DNA from: Caenorhabditis elegans | Lineage: Eukaryota > Nematoda > Chromadorea > Rhabditida > Rhabditidae | Direction: 5' to 3' | DNA: 64,000 bases | NCBI RefSeq assembly: GCF_000002985.6 | Contig: NC_003280.10 | Coordinates: 8,986,501-9,050,500, forward strand | In this document: in pieces, positions 62,201-64,000 of the stretch | Layout: each line of letters starts with the position of its first letter | Position numbering within the stretch: the stretch's first letter is position 1 | Notes under the pieces: generated by a model | What the model saw: the letters and a program-made list of their open reading frames with translations, nothing else | Told to the model about the DNA's origin: nothing | The model's database searches: none | Made by a program: the position numbers and the translations under genes

Positions 62201-64000
62201 ACCAAAATTATTCTGTATACAATTTATTCGCCTTACTTTGGTTTTACCAATATACGAAGCTTTTCAGACAGGAATACAGAATCCGTCTCCGAAGCAAGTT
62301 TCACGCTTTGCAGTGTGAGGAAATCATAACGAAGATTGGCTTCACCCATCGTCAGATCATCTTCTCTTTTGTGCACAGTGAACTCGGTCATTCCCTCGTG
62401 GAAGTGAAGGCGTTTCGCAATACGAACTTTGAACTCTCCGACTGTTGTACTCGAATCACAAATCAACGTTTTCCAGGCATTCAAGCCACACTGGAAATAC
62501 TACAATCCATCAATTACTGGATCTGTATTACATGTGAACTTACGTCAATGTCATCATCATCGTTTTTCAACTCAATGTTGAAAGTGACTGCATGGCCTGA
62601 TATCGAAGAACCGTGACTTGGATTTTCACGAATCATCTGGAATAGTTTGAAATTAATATAATACAACGCAGTTTATTTTCAAGTTTGTAGGCAATGTATC
62701 TCACATAAATTTAGGTTAGAGATTAAAAGAAATGTCAAAAAATCTTGATTTTTGATTGGTTTGATTACTGTAGCGTCTTAGAGAAACGTTGTAAATAGTA
62801 AAGTTTTATGAAATTAGGCATAATTCTTGTACTCACATGATTTTTCTCGTTTCCCAATTCTACAAATCGAGTCATGAATCGAACAAGTCTGTTAAGAGCC
62901 CTGACAATCGTCTCAGTGAGCATTCCATCAAGTGGTACATCATGTTGCTTGATCTCATCCTCATTCATAGTCAATTCTGTGGTGTCATATGAAATTTCGG
63001 TGAGTGGCTTTCCACTTCTTTTGTACAACTCGCTGCAAATTTATAATAAACTTCAATTATTTTATTACTATTATCAATACCTCTTCAACTTCTCAACATA
63101 AAAACTAAAAACGGAGAGAAAACTGTAGGTGTGATGGCGTACGGAGTATGGCGATTCGACCAACACTAAATCTGTACGAAATTAATTTACCAAACGTCAC
63201 AACATTTTGCTCACCTCTTTCACAGAACGTTTCCATGCATTTCTCAACAACATCGTCGAATTGATTGAATAAAATCAATTTCCAGACGAACAGTTTGCAT
63301 TCGTTGTCCTTCTGAAGCTAGGTTACTGTCGAATACAAATTTCCTCAGCGAATCACAAACCTTTACTATAAACGATTCAACTGGCCGAGACTCTTCATTG
63401 CTGAGAATTGGAAGTTCCTCCCAGTACTTACAAAAACATCGAAGTCCAGTTATTTGCAATGTGAAAATGTCCATGCCACACAAATGAGTAATGATTGCCC
63501 TTGACGTTTCCGGACGCATCAGAACCATTCTCACCTCAAACAAGAATCCGAAAATTTCAGTTTTTTCTTGCGGTTTGGAGTCAGATTGTTCGATGAAGAT
63601 CTTGAACAATCTTTGAACATATTCTACATCAACTATGGATGCATCAACATCATGAAGCCACTTTAGAAGTCGGAGAGTATTTTGGAGAACGAATCCGTAA
63701 TCAGTGCATCCATAAACACTTGTGGTGAGGATGTTATCAACATGATGACTTCCGAAAACATCATTTGTTGCTGAAATTGTTATACTTACTCAAATATTTG
63801 TAATATTAAAATTGCTTACATTCAAAAACAGCGTTTGACTGAGAATCTTGGTTAGCATTCAGTGAGGCCTCGAAACGCTCGTGAGCCACGTGACGAATAT
63901 TTTCTAAGCGATCGAGAAGGGGATCCGCCAGTTTTCGTTCTCTCAAGCTTGCTTTCAATTCATTGACTCTGGACAGAGTTTCATCTGAAATATAGTATAA
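56276..64000 (-). CDS. Giant USP9X/USP24/USP34-class deubiquitinase, N-terminus beyond window
   Basis: Twenty-one exons in the window encode about 2,180 residues, and the first visible exon (63820-63984) starts at an acceptor, so the start lies further right. Order: long helical ARM/HEAT-like region; a ubiquitin-like segment (62237-62490, TTVGEFKVRIAKRLHFHEGM); more helices; USP catalytic domain from about 60,180 to 58,960; helical C-terminus with an Asp/Glu-rich run near 58,040-58,130. Catalytic Cys is in GGTCYMN (codon 60144-60146). Zinc-binding pairs are ICYGC and YHCEKC. The Asp box is HHDAIDF and the His box AGHYYSF, with AIVPEGLWKEFRFEPD and DMTPY as in the large USPs. It should cleave ubiquitin from substrates. 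The 49-base intron 63312-63360 is needed to keep frame. Confidence 0.93.

Noticed and set aside
63215-63361. Frameshift in the deubiquitinase where one frame stops and another continues
   Set aside because: A 49-base intron with GTTTG donor and CTTCAG acceptor (63312-63360) restores the frame, so it is not a mutation.
1-64000. CRISPR arrays, prokaryotic operons, insertion sequences or viral inserts
   Set aside because: Every coding region is spliced nematode-type; no regularly spaced repeats, transposase or viral protein was seen.

Overview
The window is nematode nuclear DNA, and I identify it as Caenorhabditis elegans (chromosome II by the genes recognised). The evidence is AT-rich sequence, very short introns (about 45-60 bases) with TTTTCAG-type acceptors and GTAAG/GTGAG donors, acceptor-like CAG just before several start codons (trans-splice sites), and proteins I recognise: torsin OOC-5, TDP-1, receptor tyrosine phosphatase DEP-1 and glutamate-cysteine ligase GCS-1. 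Coding coordinates were rebuilt by hand, exon by exon. Phases were checked for all complete genes, so introns lie inside each CDS span.

Layout. 1-3.0 kb (minus strand): the 5' part of a BTB-type protein that runs off the left edge, then a four-helix MARVEL-like membrane protein. 3.0-6.7 kb: gene-free. 6.7-10.4 kb (plus strand): a probable three-gene operon of ooc-5, an RPF1-type Brix ribosome-biogenesis protein and the complex I subunit NDUFB2. 10.6-13.0 kb: a 109-residue single-span membrane protein (minus strand) sharing a 291-base divergent promoter with tdp-1 (plus strand). 13.3-18.6 kb (minus strand): three proteins I cannot assign (179, 173 and 408 residues). 19.7-33.3 kb (minus strand): dep-1 in 18 exons with a 6.2-kb intron. 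33.3-49.4 kb: a gene-poor stretch holding one unassigned 246-residue single-span membrane protein. 49.4-51.8 kb (minus strand): gcs-1 with an upstream region carrying a SKN-1-type site. 53.7-54.9 kb (minus strand): a NUS1-type cis-prenyltransferase subunit. 56.3-64.0 kb (minus strand): about 2,180 residues of a giant USP9X/USP24/USP34-class deubiquitinase whose start lies beyond the right edge.

The genes do not form one pathway. The links I see are operon co-transcription (ooc-5, RPF1, NDUFB2), a shared divergent promoter (109-residue gene and tdp-1), and convergent closely spaced 3' ends. Non-coding structure includes two foldback repeat elements, a 38-base perfect direct repeat in the gene-poor region, microsatellites, and a 17-of-19 promoter motif present twice. 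I found no RNA gene, autonomous transposon, CRISPR array or clearly new system. The best second looks are the orphan proteins, the dep-1 intron, the gcs-1 upstream palindrome and the repeated promoter motif.
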